A stretch of DNA of 26,230 nucleotides. Source: Christensenella sp. UBA3857 (lineage in GTDB: Bacteria; Bacillota; Clostridia; Christensenellales; CAG-138). Shown here in pieces: positions 7,561-15,788 of this stretch (its first letter is position 1; every line of letters begins with the position of its first letter). The stretch covers positions 13,910 through 40,139 of the forward strand of contig DGHD01000053.1 of assembly GCA_002392505.1 (NCBI GenBank). The letters are read 5' to 3'. The position numbers and the translations under genes are program-made. The notes below the pieces were generated by a model. The model had not been told where the DNA came from, ran no database searches, and saw only the letters and a program-made list of their open reading frames with translations.

Positions 7561-8905
7561 TTTCCTCTCCGGCATACGCAGGCTGATCGCCGCCGGCACG
7601 AATTCCGGCACGAAGGGCGAAAAAAAGCCCTGGTTCAAGCTCCCGCTCGCAAAGCGCATATTCTTCCTCGTCCTGTCGGTACTGCTCGCAATGTTCCTTT
7701 GGGGCTACGCGCTCATGGCGAAAAACCCCGACAGGAAGAAGACCTTCGCGAATATCACTCCCACGATCGAGGCGAGCGCCATGGAGACGCTGAACACCAC
7801 GCGTTTCATCGCCCTTTACGGGGATCTTAACGAGCTTTTGAAGCCGGTCTCCGTAACCGTCTCCGCCCCGATAACCGACGTGTCGAGGATAAAGGCGAGC
7901 GATATCACCGCATCGGTCGATCTTAAAAAGGTGACGCATACCGGCGCCTACGATCTTGAAGTCAAAGCGACGTGCGCCGTCGGCACCGTCGTCAGCGTCG
8001 AGCCGAGCACGATAAGGCTCGAATTCGATACCCTCAAGAGGAATGACAGCATACCCATCACCTGCGTGTTCACGGGCGAGCTGCCGGAGGGGTATTGGCA
8101 CGGCGAACCGAAGCTCAATACCGATAAGGTTGACCTTTCCGGCGCGCAGAGGACGATCGACAGCATAAAGCGCGCGGTATGCTATATCGATCTCGACGGG
8201 CTGACTTCCGGCATCAACGACGCCCTGCAGCTCACGATAATCGATAAAGAGGACAACGAGATGAGCAACGCTTCGTTCCGCGAGGTCATTCCGTCCGTCA
8301 CGGTCGAGATGGAGGTGCTGCCGCACAAGGTGGTGCCGATAGAGTATGAGATATCGGATGCGGACCAGCTGCCGAATTATCTCCAGCTGGAGGAGCCGCG
8401 CCTTTCCGTCACGGAGGTCGATATCGCCGCGCCGGCGGACGTGCTCGACATGATCGACAAGCTCGTAAGCGAGCCTCTGCATATCAGCACCATAACGGAG
8501 CCGCAGCAGTACACCGAAACGCTTACGTTCGGCCTGCTGCCCGAGGGAGCAAAGCCCATCGACGGCACCAACCTTCAGGGCGTGCTGCTCGCGCTGAATA
8601 TCACCGAAAAGATCGAGAAGCAGGTGTTTGATCACTTCGCCATCAGATTCGAGGGCGAATCTCCGGATCTTATCTACGAGTACGCGTTTACCGATGTGGA
8701 TATCACCATAATGGGTCCCGCAAGGCTCGTCAAGGAGTTCCTGACCACCGACCTGACCGTTGTGGTCAACGTGGGCGACAGGGGTCCGAACGTTTACGAT
8801 CTCTCGATAGAGACCTCGGTCGATAAGGACCGCTTCGGCGAGATCGAGATAATACTCGCAAAGAGCGTCGTGCGCGTTACGATAAGACAAAGATCAGCAC
8901 AGTAA
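7520..8905 (+). CDS. cdaR: CdaR, YbbR-domain regulator of CdaA
   Basis: CdaR is a membrane-anchored protein with extracytoplasmic YbbR repeats that binds CdaA and modulates c-di-AMP synthesis. The 461-aa product has a short cytoplasmic part, one membrane helix (about 46-66, AKRIFFLVLSVLLAMFLWGY) and then an all-beta region with about four YbbR-like units of roughly 85-95 residues. The start is ATG at 7520, with GGAGGAG about 10 nt upstream inside the cdaA reading frame. The two genes overlap by 41 bp, so their translation is probably coupled. The cdaA-cdaR order is the one known across Firmicutes. Confidence 0.92.
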   Translation: MENGTEKSTAKTGNFLSGIRRLIAAGTNSGTKGEKKPWFKLPLAKRIFFLVLSVLLAMFLWGYALMAKNPDRKKTFANITPTIEASAMETLNTTRFIALYGDLNELLKPVSVTVSAPITDVSRIKASDITASVDLKKVTHTGAYDLEVKATCAVGTVVSVEPSTIRLEFDTLKRNDSIPITCVFTGELPEGYWHGEPKLNTDKVDLSGAQRTIDSIKRAVCYIDLDGLTSGINDALQLTIIDKEDNEMSNASFREVIPSVTVEMEVLPHKVVPIEYEISDADQLPNYLQLEEPRLSVTEVDIAAPADVLDMIDKLVSEPLHISTITEPQQYTETLTFGLLPEGAKPIDGTNLQGVLLALNITEKIEKQVFDHFAIRFEGESPDLIYEYAFTDVDITIMGPARLVKEFLTTDLTVVVNVGDRGPNVYDLSIETSVDKDRFGEIEIILAKSVVRVTIRQRSAQ

Positions 8906-8942
8906 AAGCCGCGCGGCGGCAGCCCGAAAGGCGGAAATACGA

Positions 8943-10538
8943 ATGAAACTTCTGGCAACCAATCTCAATATGCCCTTCAACGCCGACGAGTCGACCATAC
9001 GCCTGCTCATCGGCGCCGACACTCGCCTCCCCGCGGAATGCATAAGGAACATCCGCATCGTCCGCAGGTCGCTCGACGCAAGGGACAAGAACGATATCCG
9101 CTTTATCTACTCCGCCGAATTCGAGGTGGACGATAAGGATCATAACCGCTATTCCGGGCGTTACGCCAAAACGGTGAGCAAGGCGCCCGAAAAGCCCGTC
9201 ATCGCAGAGATCACGGGCGCCGTACCGCAGCCCGCTCCCGTCGTGGTCGTCGGCGCGGGTCCCGCGGGGCTGTTCGCGGCGCATACCCTCGCCGTGCGCG
9301 GCTATAAGGTCGTTCTGATAGAGCGCGGTCGTCCCATCGAAGAAAGACGGGCGAGCGTCGATACCTTCTGGGCGTCGGCGAAGCTCGATCCCGAAAGCAA
9401 CGTCATGTTCGGCGAGGGCGGCGCGGGCGCTTTCTCGGACGGTAAGCTCACCACAAGGATAAAGGATCCGCGCGCGGAGACCGTCGTGGAAATGCTCGTC
9501 AAATTCGGCGCGCCCGAAAGGGTCGCCGTCGACGCGAAGCCCCACGTCGGCACGGACGTGCTCCGAACCGTAGTGCACAATATCCGCACGGATATCGAGG
9601 CGCACGGCGGCGAGGTCAGGTTCTCCTCGAAGCTCACCGACATAGTGTCTGAGGACGGCGCAGTCACCGCCGTCGTCGTCAACGGGGAGGAGAAGCTCCC
9701 CTGCTGCGCGGTCGTGCTCGCGCTCGGTCAGGCGGCAAGGGATACCTGCCGCATGCTCTTCGACAGGGGCGTGGAGATCACCGCCAAGCCCTTCGCCGTC
9801 GGCGTCAGGATAGAGCATCCGCAGTCCTTCATCAATAAGTCGCAGTTCGGCAAATTTGCCGGTCATCCGCGTCTCGGCGCGGCGGAGTACAGGCTGACCG
9901 CCAAAACGGGCAGCCGCGGCGTCTACACGTTCTGCATGTGCCCCGGCGGCTTCGTCGTGGCGTCCTCGTCGAACGAGGGCGAGGTAGTCACCAACGGCAT
10001 GAGCTATTCCGCCCGTGATGCGGAAAATGCCAATTCGGGCATAATAGTACAGGTGAACCCCTCCGACCTGGGCGGCGCGGCTTTCGCCGGGGTCGAATTC
10101 CAGGAAAAGCTCGAGCGTGCGGCGTTCAGGCTCGGCGGCGGGGATTATTCCGCCCCCGCGGAGCGAGTCGCGGACTTCCTTGCCGATTCCGATCCTCAGC
10201 CCTTCGGAGCAGTGACGCCCACATACCGCCCGCAGGCGGTCCCCAGGAATCTGAAGAAATGCCTTCCCGGCACGGTCTACCGCGGCATAAAGGACGGCAT
10301 CACCGCCTTCGGCAGGCAGCTCAAGGGCTTTGATATGGGCGACGCGGTATTGACCGCCGTCGAATCGAGGACGAGCTCTCCCGTACGCATCAACCGCCTT
10401 GAAAACGGCGAGGCGACAAGGCTCAGGGGGCTCTACCCCGTGGGCGAGGGCGCGGGCTACGCCGGCGGCATAGTCTCCGCCGCGGTGGACGGCATACGCG
10501 CCGCCGAAAGGATAATCGCTCTTTACAGGGCGGAATAA
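8943..10538 (+). CDS. Uncharacterised FAD-dependent dehydrogenase (COG2509 type)
   Basis: This is a 531-aa flavoprotein. An N-terminal region of about 95 residues precedes the FAD-binding fold: VVVVGAGPAGLFAA (100-113) is the GxGxxG dinucleotide motif and E127 in LIERG should bind the ribose. FGEGGAGAFSDGKL and a C-terminal LYPVGEGAGYAGGI, typical of the second FAD contact, follow. The arrangement fits the COG2509 family, whose substrate is unknown. It lies 37 bp after cdaR and 16 bp before an ATPase gene, and is likely cotranscribed with both. No signal peptide or membrane segment is seen, so it should be cytoplasmic. Flavin binding is well supported; the reaction is unknown. Confidence 0.85.
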   Translation: MKLLATNLNMPFNADESTIRLLIGADTRLPAECIRNIRIVRRSLDARDKNDIRFIYSAEFEVDDKDHNRYSGRYAKTVSKAPEKPVIAEITGAVPQPAPVVVVGAGPAGLFAAHTLAVRGYKVVLIERGRPIEERRASVDTFWASAKLDPESNVMFGEGGAGAFSDGKLTTRIKDPRAETVVEMLVKFGAPERVAVDAKPHVGTDVLRTVVHNIRTDIEAHGGEVRFSSKLTDIVSEDGAVTAVVVNGEEKLPCCAVVLALGQAARDTCRMLFDRGVEITAKPFAVGVRIEHPQSFINKSQFGKFAGHPRLGAAEYRLTAKTGSRGVYTFCMCPGGFVVASSSNEGEVVTNGMSYSARDAENANSGIIVQVNPSDLGGAAFAGVEFQEKLERAAFRLGGGDYSAPAERVADFLADSDPQPFGAVTPTYRPQAVPRNLKKCLPGTVYRGIKDGITAFGRQLKGFDMGDAVLTAVESRTSSPVRINRLENGEATRLRGLYPVGEGAGYAGGIVSAAVDGIRAAERIIALYRAE

Positions 10539-10554
10539 AAAAGGACGAACAAAA

Positions 10555-11268
10555 ATGAAGCGTTATTACGTTATAATAGGCAACTTCGGCTCCGGCAAGA
10601 CGGAGCTTGCGCTCAACATGGCGTTCGAGGGCGCCGCGAAGGGCGAAAAGGTCACGCTCGTCGATATCGACGTCATCAACCCCTACTTCCGCTCGACCGA
10701 AAGGAAGACCGAGCTCGAGGCGGCGGGCATAAGGCTCATCTCCCCTAACTTCACTTCCTCCGGCGTGGAGGTCCCCTCCATCCCGGCGGAGATATTCTCC
10801 GTTTTCTCCGACAATTCCGATCTCGTCATATTCGACGTCGGCGGGGATCCGGTCGGCTCCATCGCGATGGGTCAGTATTACGGCTATTTCAAGGAGCTGG
10901 AGAATTTCGAGGTCTGGTACGTCATCAACGCGCGCAGACCGCTTTCCTCCGGTCCGGACGAAAATATCGAGATGCTCGCGAAGATACAGGGCGTCAGCCG
11001 CCTGAATGTCACGGGGATACTCAACAACACCAACCTCGCGCATGAGACTTCGGCAGCCGACCTTAAATACGGGCTCGAGGTCACAAGGGAAGTCTCCCTC
11101 CGCACGGGCTATCCCGTCATCGGCACCATCGGCACGCCCGAGGTGCTCGGCGAATTCCTCAAAGAAGCCGAGGAAAAAGCCTATGATAAGCGCTTCATAG
11201 GCAAGGCGTTCCCGATCGAGCGCTATATGCACAGGGACTGGGTGCGCTATACCGAAGAGGGACTGTAA
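10555..11268 (+). CDS. P-loop ATPase of unknown function (MinD/ParA-like fold)
   Basis: This is a 237-aa cytoplasmic protein starting MKRYYVIIGNFGSGKTELAL. The Walker A motif GNFGSGKT (9-16) is followed by VTLVDIDVINPYFR, matching the switch/Walker A-prime region of SIMIBI-class ATPases, and LVIFDVGGDP, a Walker B-like strand. No second functional domain is visible. Related proteins occur in Clostridia near oxidoreductase genes; here it follows the COG2509 flavoprotein directly, which hints at a link but does not prove one. Its TAA stop shares one base with the ATG of the next gene. Confidence 0.75.
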   Translation: MKRYYVIIGNFGSGKTELALNMAFEGAAKGEKVTLVDIDVINPYFRSTERKTELEAAGIRLISPNFTSSGVEVPSIPAEIFSVFSDNSDLVIFDVGGDPVGSIAMGQYYGYFKELENFEVWYVINARRPLSSGPDENIEMLAKIQGVSRLNVTGILNNTNLAHETSAADLKYGLEVTREVSLRTGYPVIGTIGTPEVLGEFLKEAEEKAYDKRFIGKAFPIERYMHRDWVRYTEEGL

Positions 11269-11777
11269 TGATCCTCGTCCCGAAAGAGGAATACCGTCTC
11301 GACGCTTCACTCTCCGTATGCTTTACGGGGCACAGGGCGGATAAGCTCCCCTGGGGCTATAACGAGGCGGATAAGCGCTGCCTGTTGCTCAGGGAGCGTC
11401 TTGAAAAAGAGATACTCCGCGCTTATGAGAACGGGAAAAGGTATTTCCTCTCCGGCATGGCGGACGGGTTCGATCTCTACGCCGCCGAAGCGGTGCTTCG
11501 CCTTAAAAGGAAATGCCCCGGAATGGAGCTTGCAGCGATATTCCCCTACGGCACGGGCGATACCCCGCGCAAAAAACGCATAGCAAGGCTCTCGTATGCG
11601 GTCGTGTCGCTGCACGAAAGCTATTCGAGCCGCTGCTTCATGGAAAGGAACTCCTTTCTGACGGAGCATTCCGCCGCCGTCATCGCCTGTTTCTCCGGCG
11701 ACGAGTCGAGCGGCACCGCCGCCACGCTCCGCATGGCGAAGCGCAGGGGGCTTGAAATAACTATACTCTGCCCTTGA
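11268..11777 (+). CDS. SLOG/YpsA-family protein (DUF1273-like)
   Basis: This 169-aa protein has the YpsA/DUF1273 hallmarks: SVCFTGHRADKLPWGYNE near the N-terminus, FLSGMADGFDLYAAEAV in the middle and a C-terminal GTAATLRMAKRRGLEI. The family has a Rossmann-like SLOG fold related to DprA and lysine-decarboxylase-like proteins and is thought to bind nucleotide-derived ligands. In Bacillus and Staphylococcus, YpsA affects cell division, but its biochemistry is unresolved. The start overlaps the stop of the ATPase gene by one base (TAATG), indicating translational coupling. Confidence 0.85.
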   Translation: MILVPKEEYRLDASLSVCFTGHRADKLPWGYNEADKRCLLLRERLEKEILRAYENGKRYFLSGMADGFDLYAAEAVLRLKRKCPGMELAAIFPYGTGDTPRKKRIARLSYAVVSLHESYSSRCFMERNSFLTEHSAAVIACFSGDESSGTAATLRMAKRRGLEITILCP

Positions 11778-11801
11778 AAGGGCTTTTACGGAAGGTTTAC
11801 C

Positions 11802-13733
11802 ATGCCTGTACTGGCTGTTAATAATCTAAAAAAATCCTTTGTCACGCGTGTGCTTTTCGAGGGGTTGAGCTTTGAGGTGGAGGCGAACGATCACGTCGGC
11901 TTTATCGGCGTGAACGGCACCGGCAAGACCACGCTGTTCTCCATCATCGAAGGACGCGAGCCGTATGACGAAGGTATGGTGGCGCTCGGAAAGGGCGTAA
12001 CGATCGGCTCCATGGCGCAGACCGCGCGGGAGAGCGGCGATTCGCTTTACGATTACGTGCTCTCCGTGTTTTCGGAGCTCATTAAAACCGAGTCGGAGCT
12101 CGACCGGGTGAACGACGCGCTCCTGTACTCCGGCGCGGACGAAAAGCTGATCGAAAAGCAGCACCGCCTGCGCGAGGCGTTCGAGGACGGCGGCGGTCTG
12201 ACTTACAGGGCGCGCACAAGGTCCACGCTACTCGGCCTCGGCTTTGAGGAGTCGGAGCTCAATAAGCCCTTCGCCGTGTTCAGCGGCGGGCAGCGCAACA
12301 AGGCGCAGCTTGCGCGCGTGCTGCTCTCCGGGGCGAATCTCCTGCTCCTTGACGAGCCGACCAACCACCTCGACATAAAGTCCATCGAATGGCTGGAGGA
12401 TTATCTTTCCTCCTACCGCGGCGCGTTCATCGTCATCTCGCACGACAGGTATTTTCTGGACCGCGTCACCAACAAGACGATGGAGCTCAAAAATCAAAGG
12501 CTCTGCGTTTCAAAGGGGAATTACTCCCGCCATATGGAGCTTCGCTCCACCGCGCGTGAGCTCGAAATGCGAAAGTACCTTCGCACCGTGAAGGAAATCA
12601 AGCGCATCGAGGGCATGGTCGAGCAGCAGAAAAGATGGGGGCAGCAGCATAATTTCATCACCGCCGCGCATAAGCAGAAGGCGGCGGACCGGCTGAAGGA
12701 GACCCTTGTCGAGCCGGAACGCGATCCCGCCTCGATCCATTTCCGCCTCCCCGCCAGGGACGGCGGCGGAAACGACGTCGTCATCGCAAAGGGGCTTGCC
12801 AAAAGCTTCGGCGATAAAAATGTGTTCTCCGGGCTCGATCTGCTCGTCAAAAAGGGCGAAAAGGTGTTCATTCTCGGCGACAACGGCTGCGGCAAGACCA
12901 CGCTTTTGAACATAATCGCCGGCCGCATGAGACCCAGCGCGGGCGTCTGTACGCTCGGCGCGCATATCGAGGCGGCGTATTACGAGCAGACCATGACCGG
13001 ACTCGATCCCGAAAACACCGTACTTGAAGAGGTCTGGGACAAATACTACAATACGATACCCCGCAGGGATATCATGAACATGCTCGGCGCGTTCCTCTTC
13101 CGCGGCGAGGAAGTCGAAAAGAAGATAGGCATGCTGTCGGGCGGCGAAATGGCGCGCGTGCAGCTTTTGAAGCTGATGCTCACAAGGGCGAACCTCCTTC
13201 TCCTTGACGAGCCGACCAACCATCTCGACATCCCCTCGAGGGAGGCGCTCGAAAACGCGCTTGACGAGTATAACGGCACCGTAATGATCGTCACGCACGA
13301 CAGGTATCTCGTCAACCGCCTCGCCGACAGGATATTCCATATGACCGAGAACGGGCTTACCGAGTACGTCGGCGGCTATGACGATTATCTCGAGGCGCTC
13401 CGGGAGCAGGAGGAGAACGCGCCCGCGCAGGCGGAGAAGCCCCTTTCGCAAAACGCCATCGATTATAAGGAAAAGAAGGCGCTCAAGAGCGAGCTCGGCC
13501 GCGCAAGAAACGCCGCCGCAAGGGCGGAAAAGGCCGTCGCCGAAAAAGAGGCGGAGCTTGAGAGCCTGAACCGCGAGCTCGAAAGCCCGGCGGTCTCGTC
13601 CGATTACAAGAAAGCGGGTGAGATTTCAAAGAAAGCGGACGCCGTAAGGCAAACGATCGAAAAGCTCTACTCCGAATGGGAGAGGGCGGAGGAAAGGCTC
13701 AAAGAGCTTTCGGACGATCAAATCACAGAATAA
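11802..13733 (+). CDS. ABC-F family ATPase (Uup/YdiF-like, ribosome-associated)
   Basis: This 643-aa soluble protein has two ABC ATPase domains in tandem and no membrane segments. Domain 1 has Walker A GVNGTGKTT (about 36-44), signature FSGGQ and LLLLDEPTNHLD. A charged linker (about 235-300, with EIKRIEGMVEQQKRWG) matches the P-site tRNA interaction motif region. Domain 2 has GDNGCGKTT, LSGGE and a second LLLLDEPTNHLD. A lysine/glutamate-rich coiled coil (about 550-640) forms the C-terminus, as in Uup and YdiF. ABC-F proteins act on the ribosome, resolving stalled states or giving antibiotic protection. The housekeeping setting argues for a general translation role rather than resistance, but this is inference. 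Confidence 0.9.
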   Translation: MPVLAVNNLKKSFVTRVLFEGLSFEVEANDHVGFIGVNGTGKTTLFSIIEGREPYDEGMVALGKGVTIGSMAQTARESGDSLYDYVLSVFSELIKTESELDRVNDALLYSGADEKLIEKQHRLREAFEDGGGLTYRARTRSTLLGLGFEESELNKPFAVFSGGQRNKAQLARVLLSGANLLLLDEPTNHLDIKSIEWLEDYLSSYRGAFIVISHDRYFLDRVTNKTMELKNQRLCVSKGNYSRHMELRSTARELEMRKYLRTVKEIKRIEGMVEQQKRWGQQHNFITAAHKQKAADRLKETLVEPERDPASIHFRLPARDGGGNDVVIAKGLAKSFGDKNVFSGLDLLVKKGEKVFILGDNGCGKTTLLNIIAGRMRPSAGVCTLGAHIEAAYYEQTMTGLDPENTVLEEVWDKYYNTIPRRDIMNMLGAFLFRGEEVEKKIGMLSGGEMARVQLLKLMLTRANLLLLDEPTNHLDIPSREALENALDEYNGTVMIVTHDRYLVNRLADRIFHMTENGLTEYVGGYDDYLEALREQEENAPAQAEKPLSQNAIDYKEKKALKSELGRARNAAARAEKAVAEKEAELESLNRELESPAVSSDYKKAGEISKKADAVRQTIEKLYSEWERAEERLKELSDDQITE

Positions 13734-13748
13734 TGAGGAAAGTATAAA

Positions 13749-15428
13749 TTGACAAAGAAAAAAACAACCAAAACAAGACCCAAGCTCAAAATAATCCCCC
13801 TTGGCGGTCTCGGCGAGATCGGCAAGAACATGACCGTCATTGAATACGAGAACGATATCATAGTCGTCGACTGCGGTCTTTCATTCCCGGATGAGGATAT
13901 GCTGGGCGTCGATCTGGTCATACCGGATATGACGTATCTTGAGGATAATTTCGACCGCATACGCGGCTTCGTCATAACCCACGGGCACGAGGACCATATC
14001 GGCGCCGTGCCCTACGCGATGCAGAAATTCGACGTGCCCTTCTACGGCTCAAGATTCACGCTCGCGCTGATAGAGCACAAGATGGAGGAGCATAAGATAA
14101 AGCGCGCCGACTTAAGGACGGTCGTCGCGGGGGACGTGGTGCAGCTCGGCTGCTTCAAGGTGGAATTCATAAAGGTCAGCCACTCGATCGCGGGCGCGCT
14201 CGCCGTCGCGGTGACTACGCCCGTCGGCGTGGTGATCCACACGGGCGACTTCAAGGTGGACTACACCCCCGTGGATAACGAGCCCATCGACATCGCGCGC
14301 TTCGCGTATTACGGCACGAAGGGCGTGCTCGCCCTTATGATGGATTCGACCAACGCCGAATTCCCCGGCTCCACCCCGTCCGAGCTCGCGCTCGGCGGCA
14401 CCTTCGAGAAGGTGTTCGACACCGCGGAGGGCAGGGTGATCGTCGCCTCGTTCGCCTCCAACGTGTACCGCATACAGCAGGTGGCGGACGTTGCGATTCG
14501 GCATAACAGGGTGCTCTGCTTCCAGGGCAGGTCCATGGTAATGATCGCGAGGATCGCCATGGAGCTCGGTTATCTGAGCATACCGGAGGAGAGCATCGTC
14601 GAGGTGGAGAAGCTCAAGAACTACTCCGACAGCCAGGTATGCGTTTTCACCACCGGCTCGCAGGGCGAATCGATGAGCGGGCTTTTCCGCATGGCGAACG
14701 CGAACCATAAGCTCAATATCGGCAAGGGCGATACCGTCGTCATCTCCGCCTCCGCCATACCCGGAAACGAAAAGGCGGTCGGCAAGGTCATCAATCAGCT
14801 GTTCATGCGCGGGGCAAACGTGGTCTATGACCGCCTTGCCGACGTGCACGTGTCCGGTCACGCCAGGCGTGAGGAGCTGAAGCTCATGATGCGCCTCATA
14901 AAGCCCAAGTTCTTTATCCCCGTCCACGGCGAAGCGAGGCATCTGCACCATCACGCGCTGCTTGCCGCCTCCCTCGGTATAAAGGAATCGAACATTTTTG
15001 TAATGGATACCGGCGCCGTGCTCGAGCTCTCCGGCAGGAGCGGCAAGCTCGTCGGCTCCGTGCCCTCCGGCAGCGTGCTGGTGGACGGCGCGGGCGTGGG
15101 CGACATCGGCTCCGCGGTGCTCCGCGAAAGGCGCCTGCTCTCGCACGACGGCATGTTCGTAATGGTCATTGCGATAAAGCGGTCCACGGGCGAACTCGCG
15201 GCGGAGCCCGAGATCATCTCAAAGGGCTTCGTCTATTCCAAGGACGCGGACGAGCTCATGGAAGAGGTAAAGACGATCGCGCGCGAGCAGTCGCTCGCTT
15301 TCGCTTACGCCGACCGCACCGAATGGGGCAACATCAAAAACGCCGTCAAATCCGGCGTAAAGAGCTGTCTCGTTAAGAGGACGGGACGCACGCCCCTCAT
15401 ACAGCCCATTTTCATGGAGGTGGAATGA
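13749..15428 (+). CDS. rnj: Ribonuclease J
   Basis: RNase J is the 5'-to-3' exonuclease and endonuclease that drives mRNA turnover and rRNA maturation in many Gram-positives. The 559-aa protein shows PLGGLGEIGKNM, the metallo-beta-lactamase zinc motif THGHEDH (77-83), SHSIAGA, HTGDFK, the beta-CASP block starting around MMDSTNAEFPG, and SGHARREELK with FIPVHGE. The start is TTG at 13749 with GAGG 10 nt upstream; no better start precedes it. It follows the ABC-F gene by 15 bp. Its TGA stop overlaps the ATGATG start of the next gene, with that gene's GGAGG site inside the rnj coding end. It is one of the clearest calls in the window; only one RNase J paralogue is present here, so J1 versus J2 is undecided. 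Confidence 0.95.
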   Translation: MTKKKTTKTRPKLKIIPLGGLGEIGKNMTVIEYENDIIVVDCGLSFPDEDMLGVDLVIPDMTYLEDNFDRIRGFVITHGHEDHIGAVPYAMQKFDVPFYGSRFTLALIEHKMEEHKIKRADLRTVVAGDVVQLGCFKVEFIKVSHSIAGALAVAVTTPVGVVIHTGDFKVDYTPVDNEPIDIARFAYYGTKGVLALMMDSTNAEFPGSTPSELALGGTFEKVFDTAEGRVIVASFASNVYRIQQVADVAIRHNRVLCFQGRSMVMIARIAMELGYLSIPEESIVEVEKLKNYSDSQVCVFTTGSQGESMSGLFRMANANHKLNIGKGDTVVISASAIPGNEKAVGKVINQLFMRGANVVYDRLADVHVSGHARREELKLMMRLIKPKFFIPVHGEARHLHHHALLAASLGIKESNIFVMDTGAVLELSGRSGKLVGSVPSGSVLVDGAGVGDIGSAVLRERRLLSHDGMFVMVIAIKRSTGELAAEPEIISKGFVYSKDADELMEEVKTIAREQSLAFAYADRTEWGNIKNAVKSGVKSCLVKRTGRTPLIQPIFMEVE

Positions 15429-15769
15429 TGGTTTACGATAAGGCGAACGAACTCGCTCGGGAAATAAAGGAAAGCGCCGAATACAAGCGCTACGCCGCCG
15501 CCAAGGAGAACGTGGCGGAGGGCAGCGCGACGAAGGCGCTCCTTGCCGAATACAAGAAGCTCCAGCTTCGCGCGCAGGCGGCATACGTCGCGGGCGAGCA
15601 GGATGAGGAAACGCTCGACAAGCTCCGCCGAATGGGCGAGCTCCTGCAGATGGATAAGGACGCCTCGGAATTCCTGATCGCGGAATTCACTCTGAGCCGT
15701 ATGCTCGGGGATATCTACAAGATACTTGCCGACGCCGCCGGGATGGATCTCGGCGCGTTGGGCGAATGA
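15428..15769 (+). CDS. YlbF/YmcA-family protein (Com_YlbF, DUF964)
   Basis: This is a helical, highly charged protein of about 113 aa. It begins MVYDKANELAREIKESAEYK and has a long amphipathic helix through KKLQLRAQ, matching the YlbF/YmcA family. In Bacillus subtilis YlbF, YmcA and YaaT form a complex that steers RNase Y cleavage and affects competence, biofilm and sporulation. Two adjacent ATGs are possible, at 15425 and 15428. The second lies 7 nt after GGAGG (15416-15420) and is the better spaced. Either start overlaps the rnj stop, so production is probably coupled to RNase J. That suggests a role in RNA turnover here too, which is an inference from position. Confidence 0.82.
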   Translation: MVYDKANELAREIKESAEYKRYAAAKENVAEGSATKALLAEYKKLQLRAQAAYVAGEQDEETLDKLRRMGELLQMDKDASEFLIAEFTLSRMLGDIYKILADAAGMDLGALGE

Positions 15770-15788
15770 TCCCACGAAAGGATAAACA

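Noticed and set aside
7511..9866. Minus-strand open frames over cdaR and the flavoprotein gene
   Set aside because: They are antisense to conserved genes and have the same shadow composition and no motifs.
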